Positions 51,300 to 60,973 are shown, numbered from the stretch's first letter. The stretch is 61,120 bases of DNA from Clostridia bacterium (GCA_017501545.1 JAFVWS010000032.1:1-61120); one strand, 5' to 3'. Notes: generated by a model not told the origin, from the sequence alone. Numbers and translations: made by a program.

Positions 51300-52109
51300 T
51301 TAAAACATTTTTTCAAATTCTAAGATCTCACTAGCCTTGATAGCGATACCAAGATTAGTAGGTATTTGCGTAACAGGACAAGGCAAATTTGGCAAGTTTG
51401 AAAATTGCAATACTCCCGTTGCGGTATATTGATGTCCTGCAAATAGAACACCTATCAAATATATTCTATTTCCAATCTGCAACCCGTTAGGTGTGGAATA
51501 TGTCCCTTCATTTAAAATAAAAATTGGTGAACCACTAGATCCTGGAAAACACGCAATATCTACAAGAAAATGCTTTTTTCCTTGGTAATCATTTTTAATA
51601 TGAGTTGCTGTTACTCCCTTTCTCATTATCGGTTTGTGATTATATGTGTCAGACAAACCAATAGGATACCCGATCATTACAACATCTTCCATAGCGGCTA
51701 AATCTTCTATATACAGTTGATGTGGTATTAATTCCGTTTCTATGGGAATGTAAAATGCGTTTTGTCCATTACTGTGTATATTATTCAAAACAGGTGCTAA
51801 TGGCAAACAACACAAATCCACATTTGAAGAAGGATGCATAATCCAAGCACTACTAGAACAAACCGAAAGAACTGCTTCTTGATCATTCGGAGTTCCATCA
51901 TAATTTGCTCTGCAAAACTCAAATTCTGTCAAGTCGCTATTGGCAATAACGTGTTTGTTAGTTATTATAACAGGAACACAAGTGTTCTTATTATCTCTGC
52001 ACAAATTTATAATAAAACCCGTACCACTTCCCGCTGTCCCATCAAAATATGTACACTTAATCAATACTGTAGAATACGTTAACATTTCTGTTAAACTCAT
52101 TTTTTTCAT
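51300..52109 (-). CDS. Trypsin-like serine protease
   Basis: The 269-residue protein has a chymotrypsin-fold triad: H53 in VIITNKHVIAN, D98 in SSNVDLCCLPL, S192 in CFPGSSGSPIFI. There is no signal peptide, so it is cytoplasmic, unlike HtrA. Such intracellular trypsin domains are recurrent in NTPase- or TIR-linked conflict systems. The gene is upstream of and collinear with the SEFIR gene. GGAG precedes the ATG. A scheme in which the protease is activated during infection and acts on or with the SEFIR protein is inference. Confidence 0.85.
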   Translation of the reverse strand: MKKMSLTEMLTYSTVLIKCTYFDGTAGSGTGFIINLCRDNKNTCVPVIITNKHVIANSDLTEFEFCRANYDGTPNDQEAVLSVCSSSAWIMHPSSNVDLCCLPLAPVLNNIHSNGQNAFYIPIETELIPHQLYIEDLAAMEDVVMIGYPIGLSDTYNHKPIMRKGVTATHIKNDYQGKKHFLVDIACFPGSSGSPIFILNEGTYSTPNGLQIGNRIYLIGVLFAGHQYTATGVLQFSNLPNLPCPVTQIPTNLGIAIKASEILEFEKMF

Positions 52110-52238
52110 AATGTGCTCCTTTAATCTTCTTATTTTTTCAATACAATTATATCTTTTACAATTATTATATCATAAATCTTTTTTCTTTGTAATATATTGT
52201 CGAAAAATATTTTCTTTGTTTACTGCATATCAAATTTT

Positions 52239-52264
52239 GAAAGGCACGGGATTCCGTGCCTTCT
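52239..52264. other. Hairpin between DUF6809 and the protease gene
   Basis: AAAGGCACGG-gatt-CCGTGCCTT is a strong 9-bp stem just past the DUF6809 stop. The T-rich side faces the plus strand, so its terminator use is uncertain. Confidence 0.55.
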
Positions 52265-52268
52265 CCTT

Positions 52269-52535
52269 TTAATCTATTAGTGTTTCGAGCATTAGCCTTG
52301 CTCCGAGCTTGAAGGCGTATGAAAATATCGCTTTTTGTGCCTTGCTTGCGTATTCGCTCCAACAGTCGTCGAACTTCTCAAAAATCGCCTTCTGCTCGTC
52401 CGTTAGTGTTGCTATTAACTCCTCTTGGTGCCGAGCTATGTATTTCATCAGTTCTTTCATTTCTTCTGTGTTGTTTCTAGTATCCTCCATTGGAGATACA
52501 TTTCCATACCGCAGTTCATCAATCATTGATTTCAT
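52269..52535 (-). CDS. DUF6809-like protein
   Basis: The 88-residue protein reads MKSMIDELRYGNVSPMEDTR, then MKELMKYIARHQEELIATLTDEQKAIFEKFDDCWSEY-type helices (here split over residues 20-65), and ends FKLGARLMLETLID. This matches DUF6809, a small helical family frequent in clostridial mobile regions and without known function. ATG 52535 follows GGAGGG. It overlaps the upstream small gene by 17 bases. Confidence 0.75.
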   Translation of the reverse strand: MKSMIDELRYGNVSPMEDTRNNTEEMKELMKYIARHQEELIATLTDEQKAIFEKFDDCWSEYASKAQKAIFSYAFKLGARLMLETLID

Positions 52536-52773
52536 CACTGCCCTCCACATAAACAAAGGACGACCCATCACCAACTTGACTCGGCTTTGAATCGTCCTCT
52601 ATTATTCTTAATGCTTCTTCGATGGTATGTGCTGTCACGAGTTTTCCTATCCAATCCGTGAGTTCCTCAGTGCTCATGTTCTTTCTACGGCACTTTTCAA
52701 GATCCTTTATGACCGCTCGGAGTACCTTCTCGCTCGCTTTTGGATACATGTTTTTCAATGCTTGCAGTATCAT
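52519..52773 (-). CDS. Small helical protein upstream of DUF6809
   Basis: I do not recognise it. The 84-residue protein starts MILQALKNMYPKASEKVLRA and has a short helical domain with KCRRKNMSTEELTDWIGKLV, ending in an acidic tail. A perfect AGGAGGT lies before the ATG. The overlap with the DUF6809 gene shows the two are one translational unit. Confidence 0.7.
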   Translation of the reverse strand: MILQALKNMYPKASEKVLRAVIKDLEKCRRKNMSTEELTDWIGKLVTAHTIEEALRIIEDDSKPSQVGDGSSFVYVEGSDEIND

Positions 52774-52899
52774 TTTGTTACCTCCTGTTCTTTGGTAACA
52801 CCAACAATATCACAAGTTCGAGGGAAAGTCCAGCATTATCTTTTTATTTCTTGAAAAAAGTTTTTCGTTCTGATATCAAAAACTCTCTAAATTAGTGGA

Positions 52900-55296
52900 T
52901 TATGACAACGTATTCACAAAATCATTAATTAACAACTTTTCATATTCATCAAACGGAGTGCGATCATAATCTCCTGATTGCAACTGTGCAACAGAAATCT
53001 TTGCATCGTGTAGTTTCATAACAAGATCGTTTGAAATTCCATAATCAATAAGTTTTGAGTAGTCATCGTATACGCTTCCATCTTCAAACAACAATGTTAT
53101 TTTTTTAGCATCTAACGAAAAAAGATCATATTGTGTTTCTGCACAGTTTTTCTTTAGAAATAGTTTTAAAACCGACACGAAGAAAGAAGTATAAAATGGT
53201 ATCTTGTATTGAATGATATTCGAAATAAATTTAAAAGTTTCTGAATAGAATGCGTCATGATTGGGAGTCAGATCCGACTTATAGTACTTAAGAATCCATC
53301 CTTGACCTTGTTCGTTAAAGTATCTTTGTACACTTGGTTTAGTTGTCGCTTTCTCCAATCTATGCTCCTGTATAAAATCATCGAATTTACCAGTGATGTA
53401 CTCCTTATTACTTGCTATAACATTGGATATTTTTCCTGAGCAATAAATGCGATACAATCTTCCCCAGATGAAATCGCCTTTATTATCGAAGGCTTTTATA
53501 TCATACGGCTCACAGGCAAACCCTTCTATTTCCGCCTGAACGAAGGCATCTTTAAGAACACTAAAGATATAAGTTAAAGCTGCGATTCTTGCATGCGGTT
53601 GCACCTGCAAAAGATCAATTGATTTCTTGTAACATTCATCAAGAATATCAGAATGATGCTGAAAATATTTGTATAAAGCAAGTTTCCATTTTGTTGATAC
53701 GTTTAAGGACATACGCAGATCAGACGATGTTAATCCAAGAGCCAAAATCTCTTCGTTAGTTCTTTTTTTCTCCTCACTTTCTTCCACAGACAAATACTCA
53801 TCTTCAATCATATCAAGCTCATAATCAATTCTTTTATGTCCCTGTATACAATAATTATAATTTTCCAACTTAACTTGAGCATCGTTTTGCAACTGAGATA
53901 CCTTGTCATAAACGTCTTTATAAATACAGTATATTTTTCCAACACTCTTATGTGCGAAACGCCCTGCTCTCCCTGCTACATTAAGAATATCAACGTCTGA
54001 AAGACGATTTGTAGTAGGGCCGTTGATCAAACTTGTAAAAATCAAATTGCTTGCATTAGTATTAACGCCCTCGGTAAAGGATGTGGTAACAATTAATGTT
54101 CCAATGACATTTTCCTCATACAAACGTATAATTTCACGTTTTATATAACGCGGAAGCGGCGAAATATAAATACCGATACCTTTTTTTAGAGCACTAATAA
54201 TCTTCCACTCATATGTATCATCAATAGAATATGTTTTCTCAAGATGTGATATAAACTTACGATATCGATCTGTAACCTTGGTTTGACGGGTCCAGTCCAA
54301 TTTTGTAACAATATCATAAGCCTTGGCATATTGAGATACATATACAATATTTTTATCTTCTTGAAGGACCCTCAAAAGCAGATTAACCTTGCCAGCAACA
54401 CTCGTAGCTTTAGTATATCCTACAACTTTAATTTTAAAATGGTCTCTAAATTCAGCTGTGTTTTCAATGCAATAAATTTCCTTGTTAACATACTCAATTT
54501 TTCTATCAATCTTTTTAATTGTGTGTTTCGTTAGAAAGGATTTCATAGATTCCGTCAAATAATAAGTAAATGGAGATAACAGAATCAAGCGTTTTGATGT
54601 TTTAGCAATAATGTCCGCAACTTTTCGAAAACGAAGAGATCTAGATTCTATAAAATCGCTTATACGCTCATTTTTTGAATCAACAATCTTATATGTTTCA
54701 TCCATCACAACGATATCAAACGAAGAAACATCACAAGTTTCGTACAAAAGCAAAAACCTTTCTGGCGTAATAATAAGAAAATTACGCATACCAGACTTGA
54801 AATATGGTTGAGTAGTCACCTGATATCCCATTGAAAATCGTTTGTTAATATCAATGAGTTTTACATAGAGTTCTTCAAGAAGTGAATTCGTAGGTACAAT
54901 AATTAAAACATTGCTTAAGTTATGATAGTTGTTAATCACAAACTCTAACAATAAACTTGTTTTACCAAACGAGGTGGGGGCAGAAAAATACACCTTTGAA
55001 TTCTTTTCCAAATCCAATAATAACGACAATTGTCCACTATTGTAAAAAGGTATAGCGTTTCCAATATATGAGTCACTACGAACTGTATCCCACGCTAAAA
55101 AAGAAGTCCGCTCTTCCTCATTCAAATAGGAAAGAAAGCCGTACATCTCAGTTAAAGAGATTGCGTTAAAAACTAGATTCAAATGCATTTTATATTCACC
55201 TGAATCAAAAAGATAATTTAGAGTTTCTAATATTTTTTCTCTATTCCCACTAAAGGAATATTCATTTAATGACGTTAAAAATTCCGAACTATTCAT
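52900..55296 (-). CDS. hamB: Hachiman helicase HamB
   Basis: The 798-residue superfamily 2 helicase has Walker A APTSFGKTS near 107, VLIIVPTNSLLEEL (Ia), motif II as VVMDETYK near 199 and VGRAGRF-type motif VI (NVAGRAGRF) near 442. The C-terminal half is specific. With the DUF1837 gene directly upstream this is the Hachiman pair, in which HamB is an ATP-driven DNA sensor that holds the HamA nuclease inactive. The ATG overlaps the hamA stop by 8 bases, with GGAG seven bases upstream. Confidence 0.85.
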   Translation of the reverse strand: MNSSEFLTSLNEYSFSGNREKILETLNYLFDSGEYKMHLNLVFNAISLTEMYGFLSYLNEEERTSFLAWDTVRSDSYIGNAIPFYNSGQLSLLLDLEKNSKVYFSAPTSFGKTSLLLEFVINNYHNLSNVLIIVPTNSLLEELYVKLIDINKRFSMGYQVTTQPYFKSGMRNFLIITPERFLLLYETCDVSSFDIVVMDETYKIVDSKNERISDFIESRSLRFRKVADIIAKTSKRLILLSPFTYYLTESMKSFLTKHTIKKIDRKIEYVNKEIYCIENTAEFRDHFKIKVVGYTKATSVAGKVNLLLRVLQEDKNIVYVSQYAKAYDIVTKLDWTRQTKVTDRYRKFISHLEKTYSIDDTYEWKIISALKKGIGIYISPLPRYIKREIIRLYEENVIGTLIVTTSFTEGVNTNASNLIFTSLINGPTTNRLSDVDILNVAGRAGRFAHKSVGKIYCIYKDVYDKVSQLQNDAQVKLENYNYCIQGHKRIDYELDMIEDEYLSVEESEEKKRTNEEILALGLTSSDLRMSLNVSTKWKLALYKYFQHHSDILDECYKKSIDLLQVQPHARIAALTYIFSVLKDAFVQAEIEGFACEPYDIKAFDNKGDFIWGRLYRIYCSGKISNVIASNKEYITGKFDDFIQEHRLEKATTKPSVQRYFNEQGQGWILKYYKSDLTPNHDAFYSETFKFISNIIQYKIPFYTSFFVSVLKLFLKKNCAETQYDLFSLDAKKITLLFEDGSVYDDYSKLIDYGISNDLVMKLHDAKISVAQLQSGDYDRTPFDEYEKLLINDFVNTLS

Positions 55297-56227
55297 ACGA
55301 CTTCTCCATAGCTCTTTTTATATCCATAGTCGAATTCTCTGTAGGAATGAAAACGATTTCTATTTTATAATTACTGATCCCCATAGCCGTTACACCTTGT
55401 TTACACTTATCATAAATTTCATCATAATTAGCTTTAAATTTATCAGGAGAACGTTGTTTGCTATCAAACGCTGCAAAGAAAATGAAGTTGACACAAACAT
55501 TGTGCTTAATCAATATAGAAACAAAATCGTTACCAGCATCAAGTTGGCTATTCAAATCTATGAAAAATGTTTTAAAACGTGTTTTATCCGGCTCCTGGAT
55601 ATTATATCCTTTTTCTACAACAAATTGAAAGTAATCGTTAAGATAAGAGACACTAATATGCGCAGGCTTTCCGTCTTTCTTTCCTGGAGTAGCTGGCCGT
55701 CCAATAATATCTTCTACAAGAGCATTTTTTGCATTTGCGGCACCACCTACAAATTTTGCCTCACACAAACAAATGTTAATATTGCCACTTTGATCAACAT
55801 AATAAACAATATTATCTGGTCCAGTAGATTCAACATTGGAATCAAACGAGCGTTTGTTTGCATATGTAATTATCGAGTTTCTTGCATTAACAATTCGCAA
55901 ATAAAAATCAAGAAACAATTCTCCATAAATACCATCCGACTCAATTTTACGTTGCGGAATAACACGGCTATTCTTGCGCATGCTTTTTGACCGGCTTGTT
56001 AACTGTGTATCCAAATCTTCCAACTCATCTAGAGTTTCAAAATAATCAGAATTCCTAACATAAAAAGGAAGGTATTTTAAAAATGTATCCGAAAAATTCT
56101 CCAATTCAGATATATAATCATGTAGATACAATATATATGCATTTTGCATTTTATCTGACAGCTTGGTCAAAAAAACTTTCTTGGTATAATTGTCATTATA
56201 ATGAGCAATCAATTTGTTAATATCCAT
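55289..56227 (-). CDS. hamA: Hachiman nuclease HamA (DUF1837)
   Basis: The 312-residue protein fits DUF1837: GIYGELFLDFYLRIV (Glu near 102), STGPDNIVYYVD (Asp near 135) and ICLCEAKFVGG (ExK near 157). Together these make a PD-(D/E)xK-like nuclease site, with GKPAHISVSYLNDYF after it. In Hachiman, HamA degrades DNA once released by HamB. AAGGTG precedes the ATG. It ends in TAG, the only complete gene of the window I found that does so. The gene order hamA-hamB is standard. Confidence 0.85.
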   Translation of the reverse strand: MDINKLIAHYNDNYTKKVFLTKLSDKMQNAYILYLHDYISELENFSDTFLKYLPFYVRNSDYFETLDELEDLDTQLTSRSKSMRKNSRVIPQRKIESDGIYGELFLDFYLRIVNARNSIITYANKRSFDSNVESTGPDNIVYYVDQSGNINICLCEAKFVGGAANAKNALVEDIIGRPATPGKKDGKPAHISVSYLNDYFQFVVEKGYNIQEPDKTRFKTFFIDLNSQLDAGNDFVSILIKHNVCVNFIFFAAFDSKQRSPDKFKANYDEIYDKCKQGVTAMGISNYKIEIVFIPTENSTMDIKRAMEKSYE

Positions 56228-56254
56228 TAAAACACCTTCACGTATTAATAAAAA

Positions 56255-56667
56255 TCAAATTAGAATACCGTCACAATGGTCAACTTCATGCTGAATGATC
56301 TGCGCCGTCCAGCCGGTGAAGTTTTTTGTGCGTATTTGCATGTCCAAGGTCTGATACTGCACTTTTATACTTTATATCGCCTACATTTGCGCGGGTCGCC
56401 GAGAAGCGACAGACAGCCTTCCTCGGTGTCGTATGCGCCGTCCTTTTTGATGATTTCAGGGTTGTACATGATCATGTACTCGCCATTATTATCAAAAGCG
56501 ATAATTCGCTTTTTAACGCCTATCATATTGGCTGCCATTCCAACGCAGCTATCTTTGTGAGCGACAAGAGTGTCAAGCAAGTCAATTGCAACTTGCTTGT
56601 CATCTATCGTTGTATTTTCTAATTTTTGAGCCAAAAATATTGGATCGTGTATTAGTTCTTTAATCAT
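56255..56667 (-). pseudogene. def: Peptide deformylase with a one-base frameshift
   Basis: The first frame (56365-56667) gives the PDF motifs VGMAANMIGV and EEGCLSLLGD, then stops after RKCRRYKV. One base less or more in the AAA(A)GTATAAAAG stretch near 56366 restores a frame reading IKVQYQTLDMQIRTKNFTGW, then QIIQHEVDHCDGI, the metal-binding HExxH motif, ending at TGA 56255. The full length of about 137 residues is normal. It removes formyl groups from nascent proteins when intact. It is the last gene after the HNH gene. Mutation or sequencing error are both possible. Confidence 0.85.
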
Positions 56668-56668
56668 T

Positions 56669-57457
56669 TTACTCGTAATATTTCTTTAATTCTTCGTATG
56701 TTATGTTTATTCCTATTTTTTCTAACAAGATTTTACGCATGTTGTACAAAGGTTTTAAAATGTCATCTATGTCTGCTCCATAATGTAAATGATTATGGCA
56801 ATTGCTACAAAGCGATACAACATTTTGTTCCCTGTCTAAATCAATTTCTGAAAATCTGTTTGAAGCACAGAGTGGCACCAAATGGTGAGGTTCTGTATAA
56901 TTTATATTACTATTTTTTCTTTTAAATAATGGATGGCTAGAACATACTTCGCAAACAAATCCTGCTTTGCTCAAAGCGTTTTTCGCTACTTTTTTACTTC
57001 TAACATATGTATTCGAAGCAATCACGGTCTTCTTTTTTGAAGGTTTTGGCGTGTTATCGTACTCATACGAGTTTGATTCGGATGAGTATAATATTTCTCT
57101 ATTCACACCGTCCTTGAAATCTTCTTCGTCGTCTTCAAATATTTCCTTATGACTTGTTTCTTTGTCATAAATTTCCTTCGCTAGTCTTTTTGAAGCAAGA
57201 TCAACATTAGTGCTTTCCATTATGATTTGTAAAGCCTCTAATTCCTTTCCTTTTTCAAAAATATGTCTAGCTCTAGGAATTCTGAAATTTTGATTAGATG
57301 ACTTTGCTCTAGGTTTGTTCAATAAGATTTTTTGTGCCAATTCTTCGGTAAATATTGTAGTATCTTTAAACTCATAGTAAAACTGTACAAAAGTTGCTTT
57401 TCCGATTGCACTTAATGTTTTTTCTATGCTCTCATATTTGCTGTCGTGCTTTTCCAC
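56669..57457 (-). CDS. HNH endonuclease (McrA-like zinc type)
   Basis: The 262-residue protein has a variable N-terminal half (helical, with an acidic stretch near 110-120). The C-terminal HNH motif spans CEVCSSHPLF, TEPHHLVPLC, NVVSLCSNCHNHLHYG, with four cysteines for zinc and His-His/Asn/His for the metal. Such proteins cut DNA in restriction systems, often reading modified or unmodified sites through the other domain. The GTG start at 57457 has AGGAGG 11 bases upstream. It is fourth in the operon that begins with the methyltransferase. Confidence 0.82.
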   Translation of the reverse strand: MEKHDSKYESIEKTLSAIGKATFVQFYYEFKDTTIFTEELAQKILLNKPRAKSSNQNFRIPRARHIFEKGKELEALQIIMESTNVDLASKRLAKEIYDKETSHKEIFEDDEEDFKDGVNREILYSSESNSYEYDNTPKPSKKKTVIASNTYVRSKKVAKNALSKAGFVCEVCSSHPLFKRKNSNINYTEPHHLVPLCASNRFSEIDLDREQNVVSLCSNCHNHLHYGADIDDILKPLYNMRKILLEKIGINITYEELKKYYE

Positions 57458-57477
57458 AGTTCTCTATTCCTCCTTGG

Positions 57478-58245
57478 TTATTTCATCAGTTCCTCAAACG
57501 CTATATTACACATTTCTTCGGTTACAACACTCCTCCTCTGCTCTTTTTTCAATACAAAGCAGCGAGCATAGTATTTTTTCGCCCAAGTTCCCTTGGTCTT
57601 TATTTTAGCTGATTTCGGATGCTCTTGCTCGAAAATCTTAAACTGCTCACGCCATTTTACACTCATCAACATAATTGAATCGTATATAGCAAACAGTTCT
57701 TCGTCATCAAACACGCTCGTATCCTTATCTTTTAAATAGAGGTGCAATGCTTTTTCGAACTCGCGCCAATCATCCTCACGAATCTTGCAGGGGTAGTTCT
57801 TTATCCATTCAAAAATTCGTGGATCTTCCCTGTTTCCGACTCGGTCAAGAATATCCTGCCACTGTCTCCACGTAAGCTTTTCAACTATAGCAATATCAAA
57901 TTGAGAAAGCGTATAACACTGATGGTAAAAGCTTCGAGTTACCGCATTTGCTCCCTCGTCTCTCTTACGGTCTTCCTTGGTTGCAAAAACCTTAATTTCA
58001 TCCCAAAAGCGTCTCCGTTCAAAAACTGAGATATCATACTTTTCAAGCAATTCACCCAAAAAGTGACCCAGATGATATTTATACAGCACACTTTTTCCAT
58101 ACACGCTTTCCAAGTCCGCTTCTATTTGCGGAATTTCTTCTTTTAAGGCCTTTAATATTTCATCAATTGTCGCTTTTTCTTGCGAAGAAAGCAACCCGTC
58201 ATATATCAAACGACCTTCTGCATCCAATGCAACTATATGACCCAT
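57478..58245 (-). CDS. Unknown protein of the GHKL restriction-like operon
   Basis: I do not recognise the family. The 255-residue protein is soluble and alpha-helical, rich in Trp, Arg and Glu (RRRFWDEIKVF, LTWRQWQDILDRVGNREDPRIFEWIK), with a conserved-looking IPQIEADLESVYGKSVLYKYHLGHF-type N-terminus (residues 38-65). GAGGTGA precedes the ATG, ten bases after the GHKL stop. Its place between the MORC-like ATPase and the HNH nuclease suggests a structural or specificity subunit. Confidence 0.7.
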   Translation of the reverse strand: MGHIVALDAEGRLIYDGLLSSQEKATIDEILKALKEEIPQIEADLESVYGKSVLYKYHLGHFLGELLEKYDISVFERRRFWDEIKVFATKEDRKRDEGANAVTRSFYHQCYTLSQFDIAIVEKLTWRQWQDILDRVGNREDPRIFEWIKNYPCKIREDDWREFEKALHLYLKDKDTSVFDDEELFAIYDSIMLMSVKWREQFKIFEQEHPKSAKIKTKGTWAKKYYARCFVLKKEQRRSVVTEEMCNIAFEELMK

Positions 58246-58255
58246 TCATATCACC

Positions 58256-60559
58256 TCACCTTAAACTCTGAGAATATACTCTTTCGATTTTCTCAATAAC
58301 CTGATCTGCTGCTTCTTGAGGATCAAGCTCAGCAAAATCTTTTCCCTGTTCTCCGAACATATCATATTTTCCTTCAGCAAGATACAAAAGCACATACTGC
58401 TTCAACATTTGCTCTCTGAGGTACTCGTGCTGAATTTCGGGATACTCCTGAACGTTAAGATAAGCAGTATGTCCTACATTCAAGAATATAGTACGTCCGT
58501 TACCAGGCGTAAACCAAGCACGTCTGAAATTGTCAGGGTCTTCTACGCTCTTGACATCGAATGCATCATTTTTGCCGTTCTTTTCATCCATGTTGAGGAA
58601 GATTTTAAACTTGTACGCTGTAATCTTATCGCCTTTTTCAAACTCATCGTCGTCCTCGTTTGCAATCAAACGTGCTCTCAGTTCCAAAACACCGGCAGAC
58701 AAATATCTTTCATATACAGCCTTCTCGAATACAATCTCATTCAAATGATCGGTAATCTCATCTTCAAACGGTTTAATAACTCCCGTTACAGAGGTGACAT
58801 CCACAATCTTGGGGCAGGTAGGATCGGTAGCATTATGAATACTTACATTTAATCTGTAATGCAAATCATGGTTTCTCTTGTTCTCTATGCGATAGCAAAC
58901 TTCTCTGATAGCTTCATCAAAGTTAACCCTTCTGCTTCCCTGAATAGGAAACAAGCATTCATGAAGAGTCAGATTAACACAGTTTCTCGTGTTATCCGGT
59001 CTGTCAATATCATAAAAGAACACCAGATCTTTTGTCTTTTCCTTGCCGCTGCCGACAACCTTCACTGAAAGCACAATGCGATTCTCTGCATATTGTTCCG
59101 AATTATTACGATCGATAACATGTGTAAAATCGAGTTTTTCAACCGTATTTGACTTTACGGTGATCCTATCGTTTGCGATTTGCGAAATTACAGCTCCAGT
59201 TTTCGGGTTAGATACATACAATCTATATTCAAAACGTTTATCCGTAGAATAGGAACTCTTGATTCTCACAGAAAAACGAATACTGTCGCCGGTAGTTACT
59301 CTTTCCGAATTTTCCACCGGGTAAACGATATCTTGCCAACGAATATCAAAATCTGCCTTTTGAGGTCCCTTGCCAAGATCTTCAAAGCCGAGTTTATCAA
59401 ACAAATCCTGGATATCTTCAGCGATCTGTTGCAATTCATCCCTAAGCTTTTTGTCTTCATTTTCCTTGTCTTTTATATATCCCCATTCAATGAGATTTGC
59501 TTTAAATTTCTCGTTGCAGTAATTCTTCAAATACTGATAGGTGGACCTTATCTTTTTTCTCTTACTAACACCGAAATGGACCTTATCTTCAATCTCAGCC
59601 AGCTCGTTTTCCCATGCTTCATCAACTTCAATGTAACCCCAAAATTTTCCGTCAATCTTGGAAGGAACATCCTTAAGGTCAACATCACCGATTTTCATGC
59701 CTTTTCGATAGTAGGAAATACCACTCCAAATATTATCACCATTTCCAAACACATAAAGTCCGAAATGTTTGACCTTGTAACTGGTGGCATATGTTTCAGG
59801 AGACTGTAACTCAAAGACGTGCGTTCCTTCCTTGATTCCTTCGGGAACACATACGGGAATACCATTAACAGATACACAAGAGTCATCACCCATTTTGGTT
59901 ATGGTTAACCACCATGATTCCTGAATGAAAGGAATAATTTCACCCGATGTGATAGAATCCACAAGCTCTTCCTTGGGCGACACAATAATAACACGCGTTC
60001 CAACCGTGGTTTTCGGAGGCAAGCCAGTCGATTTAAGGATATATTCTTTTGCCTCATCTCCCTCATAAGCTTTCGACATAACTTGTCCGCACTTATTGAT
60101 GTTGGCAACGTATATATTATCCTCTCTCAAAGAGTCGAAATAATATGTATACTCTGATGAAGCCACAGCATAAACACTTTTACCAGCACCATAAAGACCT
60201 CCGCCGGTGTTATTACCGCCAGAGTTAAACATAGAAGTAAAACGAGAAAGGCGCTCCGAACTTGGGAGTGTTTCGTTTCGCGCCATCATGGCGTTGATTT
60301 CTTCCGCAGGCGTGTTCTTACCTGTCAAACCTACAGTTCCGGTATCTTCTATGATAACGAAAGTACCAAATTCATTAGACACCAAAGAGATATCGCATCT
60401 CCAGTCTTTGAACTTGTTCGTTTTTCTTGCGCCAACAGCATTTTGAATAGCATCCTTCTGAAATCCATTAGGAAAACTTACGCCCGCATCTGCGTACGCA
60501 CCCAAAATCCAATCAACCGTATTTTTGTAATTCTGAGGAATCGGCATCAAAGTATTCAT
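58256..60559 (-). CDS. MORC/MutL-like GHKL ATPase
   Basis: The 767-residue protein has an N-terminal GHKL ATPase: N-box region QKDAIQNAVGARK (about 35-47), G1 box IIEDTGTVGLTG (about 70) and G2 box GGLYGAGKSVYAVAS (about 120), then an S5-like domain. A coiled-coil stretch near 370-400 and beta-rich C-terminal domains follow. MutL/MORC-like ATPases linked to restriction-modification operons with C5 methyltransferases have been described and are the likely ancestors of eukaryotic MORC. AAGGAGGAG precedes the ATG. Genes on both sides are within 12 bases. Confidence 0.82.
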   Translation of the reverse strand: MNTLMPIPQNYKNTVDWILGAYADAGVSFPNGFQKDAIQNAVGARKTNKFKDWRCDISLVSNEFGTFVIIEDTGTVGLTGKNTPAEEINAMMARNETLPSSERLSRFTSMFNSGGNNTGGGLYGAGKSVYAVASSEYTYYFDSLREDNIYVANINKCGQVMSKAYEGDEAKEYILKSTGLPPKTTVGTRVIIVSPKEELVDSITSGEIIPFIQESWWLTITKMGDDSCVSVNGIPVCVPEGIKEGTHVFELQSPETYATSYKVKHFGLYVFGNGDNIWSGISYYRKGMKIGDVDLKDVPSKIDGKFWGYIEVDEAWENELAEIEDKVHFGVSKRKKIRSTYQYLKNYCNEKFKANLIEWGYIKDKENEDKKLRDELQQIAEDIQDLFDKLGFEDLGKGPQKADFDIRWQDIVYPVENSERVTTGDSIRFSVRIKSSYSTDKRFEYRLYVSNPKTGAVISQIANDRITVKSNTVEKLDFTHVIDRNNSEQYAENRIVLSVKVVGSGKEKTKDLVFFYDIDRPDNTRNCVNLTLHECLFPIQGSRRVNFDEAIREVCYRIENKRNHDLHYRLNVSIHNATDPTCPKIVDVTSVTGVIKPFEDEITDHLNEIVFEKAVYERYLSAGVLELRARLIANEDDDEFEKGDKITAYKFKIFLNMDEKNGKNDAFDVKSVEDPDNFRRAWFTPGNGRTIFLNVGHTAYLNVQEYPEIQHEYLREQMLKQYVLLYLAEGKYDMFGEQGKDFAELDPQEAADQVIEKIERVYSQSLR

Positions 60560-60571
60560 ATGTACTCCTCC

Positions 60572-60808
60572 TTAATCCAATGAAAAGCGAGTGCCCTTTT
60601 TGCTGTCTACCTTGCTAAACTTCTTCTTTGCTTCGCGAAGCTCGTTTTCAATTGCCGTAAATATCTTATCTACATCCTGTTGCGTATAATCGTATACGCC
60701 CGAATTTGAGCAGTTACCAAGCAATTGAATCATATCAATGATCTTGTTAGTACGTGCTTCCGCCAATCTTACGAATTTATCGCGTTTTGTTTCCTGTATT
60801 TTTGCCAT
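60572..60808 (-). CDS. Small helical protein after the methyltransferase
   Basis: The 78-residue protein starts MAKIQETKRDKFVRLAEART at ATG 60808 after GGAGGTG. It is highly charged and helical (KIIDMIQLLGNCSNSGVYDY; NELREAKKKFSKVDSKKG). The KFVRLAEARTNKIIDMIQLLGN type is a recurrent small partner of GHKL and methyltransferase genes in Clostridia. No enzymatic motif is present. It has its own promoter, so expression may be separable from the methyltransferase. Confidence 0.75.
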   Translation of the reverse strand: MAKIQETKRDKFVRLAEARTNKIIDMIQLLGNCSNSGVYDYTQQDVDKIFTAIENELREAKKKFSKVDSKKGTRFSLD

Positions 60809-60840
60809 GAGAGACACCTCCGTTTTTATTCTGTAATTAA

Positions 60841-60869
60841 ATTGTATCGGATAATTCTACATTTGTCAA
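60841..60869 (-). promoter_or_regulatory. Promoter of the GHKL operon
   Basis: TTGACA (60864-60869), 17 bases, TACAAT (60841-60846) on the minus strand. Confidence 0.82.
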
Positions 60870-60973
60870 CACTATTTTCGAAATATTTTCAACATTTTTC
60901 AAATATTTGCATTTTACGGCTTTTAAATCACCTTTATTTTTTCAAATATTTGCAATAAAATCCAATTTCAAAC

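Noticed and set aside
55397..55990. 197-codon plus-strand frame opposite hamA
   Set aside because: No ribosome binding site or domain. hamA motifs explain this stretch.
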